From: Otis tarda
Lineage: Eukaryota; Chordata; Aves; Otidiformes; Otididae
Length of the DNA stretch: 64,000 nucleotides
Direction of reading: 5' to 3'
Assembly (NCBI GenBank): GCA_026413225.1
Contig: CM048575.1
Location: 8,400,501-8,464,500, forward strand
A program made the position numbers and the translations under genes. Each line of letters opens with the position of its first letter. Positions within the stretch are counted from its first letter, which is position 1. This document shows positions 26,342 through 38,300 of this stretch, piece by piece. Under the pieces are notes generated by a model, which was given only the letters and a program-made list of their open reading frames with translations, had not been told where the DNA came from and did no database searches.

Positions 26342-29300
26342 GTGAGCCCCGCCGCCCCGCTTCCCCCGCAGCGCCCCGCCCGCACCCCCCGGCACCCCCC
26401 TCGTCCTGCACCCCCTCTTCTTCCTTCCCGCTTCCATCTCGCTTCCCACCCCTCTTGCACCCGCTTTTCTCCCTCCCTGAGCTTCTTCCTGCGCTCCCTT
26501 TTCACTCTGCCTTACCCCGTTCCCTCTCCCCCCTTTTTTCTGCGCCCCCCGAACCTCTTTTCTGCGTTACCCCCACTCTTACACCTCTTTTTTTCATCCC
26601 TCCTTTCTGCCCCTCGCTTTGCTCCCCCCCCCATTGCACCCACCTTTCCCCCGCACCCTTTCTCCCCAGCAGCAGTGGGATGGGTGGGTGGGGGGCTGTC
26701 CCCATCCCCTAGGCCAGGGCTGGAGCCCAGCGAGTGGTTTCTGGCCCCATCCCACCACCAGCTCCATCGTGCCATCCCCTGCCAGGCCGGGGAAGTGGGG
26801 CCCAGCCGGGCTGACCCCTGCCACAGACCCCCGAGTGTGGGGTGGGCAGCGGGAGGGTGCCTCGCCCTGCCTGCCACCCTTGCCGCTCGCAGGTGGGATC
26901 AAACCTCTCGATTTTAACTAATTTGATGAGATTGACCCGGCATCATTACACTGTTTCGCTGGGATTAAGGCCCAGCGGCTGCGGGATGCGAAGGGGCAGT
27001 TGGCTGGAGGGCGACCTTGGGGCTTGGGGGGCTGCGCCACAGACGTGGGGGGCTGCCCCAGCGTGGCCTCACGGGACGTATCCGGCAGAGAGGCCCCCGA
27101 GACGCAGCAGCCCTTGGACCTTGGCGTGAGTGTGCTGCGGAGTGACCTTGCCGACCACCCCCGTGCCCTTCGCTGGCTGGGGGGGCATCGCTGTCGCCCC
27201 ATGGGACGGACGCACCCCAGGCGTGGGTGTGATCGTTTGCGTTAACGGGAGGGTGGGTGAGGCAGTGGTGAAGGGTGAAGAAGAGGATGTGTGGAGGAGC
27301 GTCTGCCTCCGCTGCCTCAAGCGCTTCTTCCTTTCTGAAAGCACTTCAGTGGCTGCGCTTGAACCACCCCTGTTTCCGTCCCTGGCCAGGGCAAACTGCA
27401 GGTGCCTGGGGCCTCGCTGCAGTTGGTGTTGTCCCAGGCAGTGTGGGGTGCTCAGGGGGTCCCCGTCGTTCTTGGTGGGGCCCTGAGCTGCCCTGCACAG
27501 GTTACGGAACCAGGGCTCGCGTGCTGTGCCGCGCTAGCGAGGCAGGGAGCGTGGGGCAGGCAGCTGCCCATCCGTCACCTGCAAACCGCCCTCCGCCCAG
27601 CGTGGTCGCCTGGCTTTGGCTGCCGAGGGTGGGAGGACAGCAGCAGCTTTTGAGAGATCCAGGCTTGTCGCTGGCACCCTCTCTAGCTGGGACGCGACGT
27701 AAACGCAGCATCCTGCTTGCCCGTGGTTTTTCCTTTCCCTCTTCAGGGCTGGGACCCGCTGCTGTGTTTCAGGCGCAGAGCCCCTGCCCTCCTGCAAAGT
27801 CGTCTCCTGCGGGGACCGCTCCCACCCAGTTTCCGTCACTGCGACCTTAGCCAGTGCTGGGCTGGCCAGGGTGGCTCACTGCTGGGCACCCACACCCGGC
27901 GCTGGGAGTGGTGCCGGGGTTTATGGCTTATCTTCCGTCTCGCCTTCGCCGGGAGGCTGAGTCACAGGGGTGACCCCGGGGCTGCGCCTCGTCCCCCCAG
28001 TGTCCCTGCGGCCCTGGCACTGTGGGTTTGCAGGGAGCTGAGTTTGGCCCCGCTGCTTGGACACAGCCGAAGGAGGCTGAGTACAAGGCAGCGAGGCCGT
28101 CAGGGACGTGTTTTGTCTGCAGCAGAGACTCCTCTCCCGGAGGCCCTGTCGCTCCCCAGGGCTGTGGGGCACCTCGGGAGGGCTGTGGTTTGTTGCTTCC
28201 TGCTGAAAGCAAGACCTTCCTTAAACACGAGAGCGGCAGATCCTGGGATACCAGCTCCGCGTCTGGAGGTTGGATCCCGTGGTGCAATTTCAGGCTTAGA
28301 AATACCCACCTGACTTCCAGTTTGGTCCCACACTTATCCCTGTATTTAGGACCCTCCTTCCCACCCCCTGGCACGTAAGGGAAGAGGCTGGTGGCCTCCT
28401 TGGTGATCTCAGGGGAGAGCAGAGACCTCTCCCCTCCCTGGTGAAGCTGCTCCGCTGCGATGGGCTCCTCAGGGCCGCTGGTGACTGATTCGGCAAGTCA
28501 CAGCACATCGCCTGAATCCCTGCAGCCGTGCGTGGGCTTAGGTAGCAGCAAATCCCCTCTTAGCCTCTGGCGGGTAGGTGACGGTTAGCACGGGGTGAGG
28601 TTATTGTCGTGCCCTCCCCTGCGCCTGGCTGGGGCGGATGCTCGGGATCCCCTTGGTTGTGGTGCAGGCCTGAGCACTCACAATTAAACTGATGGATCTT
28701 CAAGGGTTGCTACCATTTGCTGTGACTTGTGGGAAATGTTTTGGGGGGTTGTTCTTGTCTCTGTGCCATCTCCTTCCCCCAGCACCTCACAAGAGCCATG
28801 GCAGCCACTCGGGCACGGGGGTGCAGGCAGTAGCTAAACCAACACCCTGCTTGTACCCAAACCCTCCCTCAGAGCTTCTGCATTTGGGAATCCAAGAGCC
28901 TCTTTGTTGTCTCTCTAGAGCTCCCAGAGAACTGGACCGATACTCGTGAGACGTTGCTGGAGGGGATGCTCTTCAGCCTCAAGTACATGGGCATGACGCT
29001 GGTGGAGCAGCCCAAGGGAGAGGAGCTCTCCGCGGCCGCCGTCAAAAGGATCGTCGCCACCGTGAGTGTCTGTGGTGGAGCAGAGCCTTGTCTTCTGCTG
29101 CTCAAATGAGTCTGTCACGGGGGAGGGTTTCAGAAGCCGCAGGTTTGGAGGCAGTGCTGTCCATCTGCAGGCTGGGGGGTGTCAGGATTGCAGGTCCAGC
29201 CCGTCCAGGGGTGAGCAGGTGGTGTAGGTGGAAAGGCAGACAGCGGCACTGGGAGGCCCTTGGGACCAGCCCTGGCCCGTGGATGGGGCGGGCTGCAGAA

Positions 29301-32300
29301 AGCTGGTGTTACGTGTCTGAGCTCTGGCTTCCCTTGATAAGCTTGGGTGACCCTGGGCGTGGAAGAAGCCTCTGACCTGGTGAAATCAGCCTTGCCCAGA
29401 GGCATCTCTCCACGTTCGAGGCAAAGGAGAGTGCAGCCAGTGCATGACCAAGAGCTGGCATGCAGTTCTGGCTTTTCCTTCCCAGGGTTTGGAGGGTTAA
29501 GAGAAGAGAGCAGGACAGCTTGCTCCGATTCCCAGCCAATACAGCCACCGTCCTGCTGTAACCTCTGCTGCAAGAGGGACCGATTTTCAGCCATCCTCTA
29601 GCACCAGGTCTCCCTGGAGCCCCTGCTCGCCGGGCTCCAAGTGAAATTAACACTTCTTTAAGCCCTTATAAAACTGAATGAGGCAAAGACCCAGTTGTAC
29701 AGTTAACCGTCATAAAGCTCAGTGGGGTGGCGAACTGCGCTGCTTAATCCTTTCCCAGCACGTGCTGAGCTGGATGGGAGGGGAGCACTCGCATGAAGCG
29801 GGAGCCACTGGCAGAGCCCTTCGTGTCTGCTGTGACGGAGGACAGAGCCTTTAAACAGAAGCCCCAGGGCTGAGGTCAGCCTCGGAGGGGCAGGACCGAC
29901 CGCCGGTCTGGACATGGCCCAAGTGAGGTCTCCACAGAGCAGGGCCGAGGACCCAGGTCTGCAGTCTGTAACTAGCTAGCTTGGGTGGGTTTTGGTCTCT
30001 TTTTTTAGAGAGAAGCTGGGAAGTGAGCTGAATGTAACCTGAAGGCTGAAAGCACAAGACTAGTAAATAAGAGAAAGTGGCACTTCAAAGTCTAGTTACT
30101 TTTTAAACTAGTGTCCCGACCTTGGTGTGGGCTGCTTTGCCACTCGAGCGAGGTTTGGCAGCTCAGCTCAAAGCCGGCTGCTGGGGCGCTCATGTCCCGC
30201 AGGACCGTCCTCTCTTGTTTGTGCTGGTGTCCCTCTCTGCTCTGGTGCTGGCCCCAAGGACAAAACTCCCCAGGGTTTCACCACGCGCTCATATGGCTCA
30301 GCTGGAGCAGCCGCTGCTCTGTGCTGATGGCCGCGGGGAAATCCCTGCGGAGGTGCTGGGCTGGAAGTACCTTCGTGTGGAGCGAAGGGTCCTTGTCTCT
30401 TTAATACCAGCAAAAATCACTGCTTTGGGGAAGGAAAAGTTTTAACGAGTGCCTTATCGCACCTGGTAGTAAATTCAGTCTGTAGTACGAACAAGTGCTG
30501 TTACCGTGCCTGTTAGGCCGCGTGTATCTGGAGTCTGCTCTGCTTATGGGCCTTTGGATGTGTCGGTATTAAAAGCCTGTAACTTTTCTCTCCCTCTTTT
30601 CCTTCCAAAGGCAAAAGCAAGTGGAAAGAAACTGCAGAAAGTGACTCTGAAAGTCTCACCCAGAGGGATCGTGTTAAATGACAGCGGAACGAATGAGCTG
30701 ATTGAGAACATCTCCATATACAGGTGGGTTACGGGATGCGCTTCGGTGGGTGTGTGCTCTGAGGCTGCTCACCTATTCCGATCTCCACCTGGACTGAGCT
30801 GACATTTTGCTGGCTGTCACGTCTCGATGGAAAGCAACGGTGGGGGAAAGCAACAGAAAGGGTGGTTGCTAAATTTAGGGTGAATTTATGTCTGGTGCAA
30901 CAAGTGTCCTGCCAGGGGTAAGGAAAGATGTGAGCCTGGAGGTGTTCTGTGTGCAGACTACAGATCCACAGCCAAGCGCTTCACAGCCGTGCGTGGCTTT
31001 GCTGCCAAAGCATCCAGAGTGATGGCAAGAGTGGAATGCAGAGGAAGGTCAGAGCATCTTCAAGGGGGTGAGCTCTGGTGGGGGCTGGGGCTGCCCTCGC
31101 CGGCAGCACCTCTGGTACATTTACATAGCTCTGAGAAGAGCTGGGCTGGGACAGCTGTTGAGACCCAGTACCAGTGTGGGGAGGGCGAGGATGGATTATC
31201 CCGTGTCTGCTCCTCAGGCTTTGGTAAGTATTTCTTCCAAAGAGGCTGAAGGCAGGCACAGGCCTGGTGGAGTAGAGCTCAGCTTGGATCTGGCCCTTTC
31301 CATCTTCTCCATCCTTTCTCCCTCTGCATCCCTCAGACTCTGCTTCTGTCACTCACCTGCTGCTCTGTCCCCCTTTGCTAAACGTGGGATGGGGAGCACT
31401 GCGTTGAGGCACACTCTAACCAGAATTACTAACCCACTTGCTTTTCTCCAGTTCAAACTAAGCAGTCACGCACAGCCACCAGTGCTAAGCCCCGGCCCTC
31501 CCCAGGAGATAAACCTGCTGCTAAAGAGCAGAGCAGGGCGAAGCGCCTGTGAGTGCGGTTATGCCAAAATCGGGATCGCCGCGCTGATGTAAAAGCAGGC
31601 AGAGCTGTGGGGCTGGGGATTTTAGATGCTGCCTTAAATTCTGCCCAGATGCTTTAACAGCTGGCGATAAAGCTGTTCCTCCTGGTCAGTGCTTGTGTAC
31701 GAGCATCCCCTCGATTCAGCTGGCGGAAGTCAGCACATCCTAAAATAGACTGTTGACGCAGGGACTGATGCTGTTCCGCTGTGGGGATCATGGCGAAAGC
31801 TGGTGTCTGTGTGCGTGGGGGGGTCATCTCCCCGCTCTGCGACCGTGCTCCACCAGTGGCGGTCTCAGGGCTTTCCTCTAACACCTCTACTGTCTTCTCG
31901 TTGGCTTTTCTACTCACCGGAGAGATGCCAGCTCTGAGCTCTCGCCCCAGATCAGGTGTTTGGGCAGGACGAGGTGGCTGCGGCTAAAATGCAGCCCCTG
32001 TCACTGGACGTGCCTCTGCCAGGGCCTTCGGTTGAAAACTGGCGCACTTCAGAGGCAGGTGAGAGTTATCCTTTCCCTGGAAATTAATGGCCATCAGATA
32101 TCACACTGAGTGCTGGGGGTTGCTGGAGGGGGCATGCGCCTGCACAGATGACCTTCAGTGGCTTTGTCACAATTATTAAGACTGGCCACGCTGTTTTGGG
32201 AACAGATGGGAGAAAGAAGTGAAGTTCTAAGTGCCTCTTTAATCCAGAGCACGGCTCAGCTCTGGAAAGCAAAATACAGGCCGTTGTGCAGAGGCTTCCT

Positions 32301-35300
32301 CACACGTAAGGAGAAATTAATACAGTGTAAATAAATTTTGAATGTGGGTTTTTTTAAGTCCCAGCATCTGCTGGGAACTGGGACCTTCCAGTCCCCTCCC
32401 TCCAAACTCTCGGGGGCAGCAAGAGCAGGAGCTGAAAGGGCATCATGGGGCCATGGGAAAACTTTCTCTGAAGTGTCGCACTTTTACCTTGGGTTTTCTC
32501 TTTCCTTAACACCTGTTTGATCTATCGCATGCCCAGGGAAGACGCTAGCGCCTGCCGCCTTGCGCTAAACCTCCGGGGCTGCTCCGGGCAGTGCTCACCG
32601 GCTTCAGATGAGACACTCCGTCCTGCAGCTCCTAGCATGCAGGGACTCAAGGGAGATGGCGATGGCCGATGCTGAGGGACTTGCTGCCCTGCAGAAGGGA
32701 GCTGAGCCCTCGGTCACAGTCTGGTCTTCCCAAACAGGTCATCCTGTTGCTCTTCCAGAGCTTTGTTTGGCATTTTGGAGTCAGCCCTGCCCTGATCAGG
32801 GGCAGGGAGAGGCACAGCCATCCTGGGGATGCTCCACTGGGGATGCTGAGCCTCCTTCCCTGTGTCCTGTGGGCTCAGGGGTCTCGGAGCATCCCGTCCA
32901 TCTGCTGCCGTGGATCTTGAAGCTCAAATTCTAGCCTTCCCGACAGCTTTTCTTTGGTGCCCCTTCATCAATTTCCTTCCCTGGTTTGAGCCTCGAGATT
33001 AAATTGTAGGCTGAGAACAAGTCCTTCTCTCTCCTTGTGAGCTTATTCTCCAAGGAAAATGTTCCAGAGTCTCTCTTCTGAAGGCAGAGCATTTGTTAGG
33101 CGTAGTCCCGGGCTGGCACACTGCAGGCTCTTTACCTTCTGTAACCTGTCCTTTCACACAAGGTGAAACATTTTTCTCTTCTTTCCTGCCTCTGTGTGTG
33201 ACACACATGGTTCACATCGTGGCTGCAGGAGTTGCTCTGGGCTTCTCTTGCACTCAGGCCAGTGGCATCGACTCCTCTGCTTCGGAAGGAGCTCCACCAA
33301 AGCTTGGTCATGCTCCCACGCTCCCTCTGCCTTCCCTGCTTGGCCCCAGAGCTGGAAGCCCTAGGGTAGGCCCTTGCTGGCAGGTCGGAGGAGGGGTTGG
33401 TTGATCTCCCTTGCACGCAGTGCCCCGGACAAGACGTTTCCTTCTGTCTTTCAGGATATCCTACTGCACGGCAGACAAGATCCACGATAAAGTGTTTGCC
33501 TACATTGCCCAGAACCAGCTCAATGAGAACCTGGAGTGCCATGCCTTCCTCTGTACCAAACGGAAAATGGTCAGTCCAGAGGAAGAAATGGGGATGTGGC
33601 TGTAGGAGGAGGAAGCAGCGAGGGGCTGCGCTGGTGAGATGACAGCTCTGCCTGTAGTTAGAGCGAGGGGGAACCCTGCACCAGTGAACGGCTGTGGGAG
33701 AGCACCCACCCTCCGGCTGCCATCGCCGCCAGCCCGCAGGCAGTTAATCCTGGCAGTGCTGCCCAGCGCCTGGCCGTTGCTCTCGAGCGGGCATAACTCC
33801 GGGCTGGACTCAGCCCGTCATCTTGGCAGGTAAAAGCCTTTCTGCCCCAAGGTCTGGCGCAGGGGTGAGAGGACCTGGACCTGCACTGGGAACTGAAACC
33901 CTGCTGCCATCCCGGCTGCTGGGACTCTTCCCTGCTCAGCATCTGCTTCCCCGGGCACAGCACCTGGTCTGAGCCTGGTGTGCGGAGAGGCTTTGGCAGG
34001 TGAGGAGGCCTCTGGGGAGGTAGTGAGGTGCCCGGGGGTGGCCTTGATGATGGGAGGCATTTAGCCAGCAGTTTTGGGCTCGCCACCCTGGCTTCCTTCC
34101 GTTTCTTGCCATTGAAGCTCCCCATCCAATTCTTAGCGACCTCTTTGCAGACAGGACCGTGTCCTCCCCACAGGAGCAATGCGGAAGCCCCTGCTGCGTG
34201 CCGAGGATGAGTCTTGGAGCAGAGACCTGTGTTTGGAGAGCAGTCTCTGGCTCTTGCCTTGAACCTGCTCGTGGGATTTTTTTTCTTGCTGATTCTGTGC
34301 ATTGGGATGGGCAGGGACTCAGCACTGATGAGCTGGCGAGGGAGAGAAGTGGGTCACTGGGCATCGGCTGCAAGTGGGGCGAGGAGAGCCCTGGGGGTCT
34401 TGCCGGTGGAGCCAGGCCCCCTCCCTGCAGCTGGAAGGGGCTTTAGGGGAGAGGAAGGGCAGGCCAGATCCCTCTGCTCCGAGAAACTCTTCCCCTGGTG
34501 CCTGTTGTGGGGCCTGAGCAGAGAGCGTGATATCCCAGATTCGCAGGGAAACAACCTCTGGAGAGCCGTTCCCACTCAGCGCAATTCCTGGGTCCATATG
34601 AGCATCCCTGTGCCCGGAGCGCGGCCACCGCAGCTCTGTTAATATTCTGTGCTTCTCCTGGCTCAGTGGTTTGTTTTTTTTTTCTGGGGAGAGAATAATG
34701 GAAGCTACAAGTTGTCTCTCCTTTCCGTGGCTTGTGCTCCCATCCTTGCATGGTGATGATAAGCTTCGCTCTGCAAATTAAAATTTAAATCTCTCCAATG
34801 CTAAAAGAATTATCTCAGTGGTACATCAGCTCAGTGTGTCTCCCTCCAAATAAAGTTCTCCAAGGCTTTTTTGTGGCAATAACTGGAAATATTTTTTTTC
34901 CTCTTGTCTTTAAAACGTACGAACGTCGTGCTGGTAAGATGATGCCCTGCTCCCAGACCAGGGACCCTCCCTGCCCCAGGGCAGGGTCCCTCAGTGTATG
35001 CACAGCCACCAGTCACGGGCATATAATTAGTCTGTATTTTTAGTTCATGGGTAATTCTCAACGGTAGCTGGGTCTATTAAACTTGATTCAGATGTGACAG
35101 CTTAAATTGTAAACAGCTGTGAGGAGTTTCATACTTAATTACCATATTTAAGTTTTTGCCATAAAGCGTTTGCACTTCCATCGAAGATGTAAATAGCTCC
35201 CACATTCAAATGAGCTCTCCTGCTTTGCGAGGCTTAATTGGCACCAACGGGTTTGCTGGGTCTCCTCGCCCCTCCGCGCAGGAGTGCCCGGTTTCTGAGG

Positions 35301-38300
35301 GACGCCCGTGCTCCCTCTGTGCTCCCCCGACGTCTCCATCCTCCCGGCTACCCGGGGCTGTGGGTTACGTACCTGGATCTGGATTTTGTTTAGTTTGCAA
35401 CTTCGTAAAACAAACTCATGTCTCAAGGCTCCTGCGGCATGCCAGCCTTGCAGAGTGTTACTCATTATCTCCTTGCACTTAAACTGCTCGTGAGCTCTGC
35501 CTTTTCCTAATGAAACTGGCATTTATGTCACTATTTGTACATCTCCAGCAACGAGGGCTGGTTAAGGTGGTGAGTTTTTTTTTTTTTAATGCTACTAGGG
35601 CTCTCAACTTGGGAAGGAATGGAGGGACTGAAGGAGAAGGTGTAGCTCCTGCTGCAGCCCTGGCTGTTGCAAAACAAACCCACGCCTTTCATCTAAGCCA
35701 GCGAGACCCCAGCTTGACTTGGAGTCAAGGAAAGATGAGTCTCCCTCGTCCTGCCTCCAAGCTTGCTCCCTGTTGGAGAGAGCTGCAAATTCATGGTGTT
35801 TTACACCATCATCTGTTGCTCTCGGAGTATCCTCACGCATGTGATTGTGCACAGTGCTGGGGAGAGACCGACCGCAGCTCTGCGCATCCCGCCCCGGCTC
35901 TGGCGTGGCCGACAGCAGTGTGGTCCAGGGCTCGGCCCAGTCACTGATTCCCTTTGAGATGCTGGTTCTTCTGGCGGGTGATGCTCTGTGGTAGGTGTGT
36001 GGCGGATACCACGCTGCCCAGCCCTGGAGTGGGGTGCCACATCCCTCGGAAAGCTGTGAGGATGAGCCCGGGCCCATGCAGCACTTTGTGCTTGTTTAGA
36101 TCATGCTTAGGCCTGGGGTGCATGAAGAGCCGCATGGTCAGGAGTGGCTCATTTCTCCCCATCTGTCAGCGCAAAGGCTGTGACAGCTCTGTCCCTGTCT
36201 CCTCCGTCTTCCCATTACACTTAAAGACGTGTCTACAACGAGCTGCATGTCCTACACAGAGCAAGTCTCTGCTTCCATCAATATTTGATTACTCCTCCCC
36301 AGCCAGGCGCGGAGCAGAGGACTGGTTGGATCCAGGTTAACATGAATCTGCAAAGCAAAACCTCCAAATGCTTTAAATCTACATGAGGACCTCTCGATTA
36401 ACCTCCTGCCTCACCGCTGTCTTTCCAGGCACAAGCCGTCACCCTCACCGTAGCCCAGGCCTTCAAAATTGCATTTGAGTTCTGGCAAGCAGCTAAGGAA
36501 GGTGAGTCTTTTTTCCCTCTTCCCACTCTTGCTGTGAAAGTCAAGGGATGACTTTGGGTTTTTTCCAGCTTTTGAGTGCCTTTTCCCCTCATCCTCCAAA
36601 TTTCCAGGCTGCTGTTAAGGCTGGTCCAGCTTCTGGTGTGATTTAAGGCATCTTCCAGGTTTCTCTTGACAGCCTTGTAAATCCAGCCGTATTTTGGCTG
36701 CACTTGTCTCGCAAGCAGGATGTGAACGGACCTGGTGCTTGTCTGTGGCACCTCAGCCCTGCCGCTGTCAGGATTTATGCTTTCACCTTCCACAAGATTA
36801 TAAAGCACACCCAGAGCCTGGGCTGCTGTGGGGAGAGGAGACTCGGTGCTCAGTGACTCGTCCTAGCTGTACCCCTCTGTCCCTCCTCCCAAAAGGCTTG
36901 TGGGGAAGCGCTCCGTGAGCAGTGATGGAGTGTCCTTCTTTTGCAGAGAAGGAAAAGCGGGAAAGGTCCATCTTGGAAGGAGAAGGGATGAGCAGCCCCA
37001 GCTCAGACACCCCTGCCTGTTCTGATGCATGTAAGTCACTACCAGCAGAGCTTAGCTGCAGACTCCAGGGCGGGGAACAACCTGAGGTCTGCAGGGTTTG
37101 CCCTGAACAGAGCAAGCTCCTGGGAGGGCTTTGAAGACCAGTGAGGAGCACCACTTTGGTTGTAATGGAGATGTTGCCCTCGGCAGAGTACCTGGGACAC
37201 AGTGGCCACCTGCCAGGTCCTTCCATCTCCTCCTTAAATATCTCCTGCAGCCCCTCGTACACAGCTCCTGCCACCCCAAATCTGTTTACTTCTGCCTGAG
37301 GCATATTGGCCATAATGTCCTTATACGCTTAGCGTCGATGCACACATCCCAAGTTTGATTTTGGGTTTCTCTTAGACCCGAAAGAATTGCCATCCCATCG
37401 GCTGAAGGAGACGGATGTCCAGGTGCCACTCTGCCTCCAGCTCCCCTAAGGAAAGAGAGGTGTGAAAATAAAGCAATGAAATAGTAAATCCTCTCTTAAT
37501 TCAGTGCCTGGCCATGGGTCCTGTGCTGCCTCTGAAACGCAAGACGTGTAGCCAGGGAGAAGTGGGACAAAAGGCTAATCTCTCTTCCATGCTGGCCGTG
37601 GCGATAAGAGGATTTGGCACGGAGGAAAACAGCATTAAACTGGGCTTCCTGCCAGGCTGGCGCCTCTCGTTTCTTCATGTGAAGGCCTAGGACTGGAGGA
37701 ATCTGTCACAAGCAGTGGCACGTTGGGACAAATGAGGCCTGGGGCTGCCACGGGTGTAGGAATGGGCTCCAGCATCTGCCTGGGGGATGCTCCGCAGCTG
37801 GGGCACTTCTGCATCTGCCCTTTCTGCAGGGTGATGGGGAGGACTTGAGGTTTCCCTGAAACAACCCAGCCTGCGGTGCACCACCAGCCCCCCGCTGTTA
37901 ACTGTTCTTCACCTCATGCAGGACTTTCCCTCAGTCCTATAAAATAATGGTGCATCTTTGCGAGATGCTGACCCGATGCCGCGGGCTGAACTGAGGGTGT
38001 CACCCTGGGGTGGGGATGTCTCAGCTTTGCTCGAGGCTGATCCTGACTCACCCTGAACGTAAGCAGGTACCCAGGAGCCTCCCCTGATGGCTACTGGAGG
38101 GACGAGCCGGCCAATCCTCCCCTGTGTCCCTGTTGAGGGGGTCTTGGGTGCTCGATCTGAGGATCATGAATTATTCATGCTGAAACCACAGCCCCCACTG
38201 GCGTGAATGCAGCTCCTCCGTGCTAAAAGTGGGGCCATTCTGAAAGAACTGGATGCAACTCTTTGATCTCCCTTTTAAGGGGAAGTGATTAGTGCAAAAA

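Noticed and set aside
25693-26505. Long antisense open frame (270 codons) over the LDLRAP1 promoter
   Set aside because: It lies in CpG-island DNA where stop codons are rare by composition, is Arg/Gly/Pro-rich low complexity, and has no recognisable domain.
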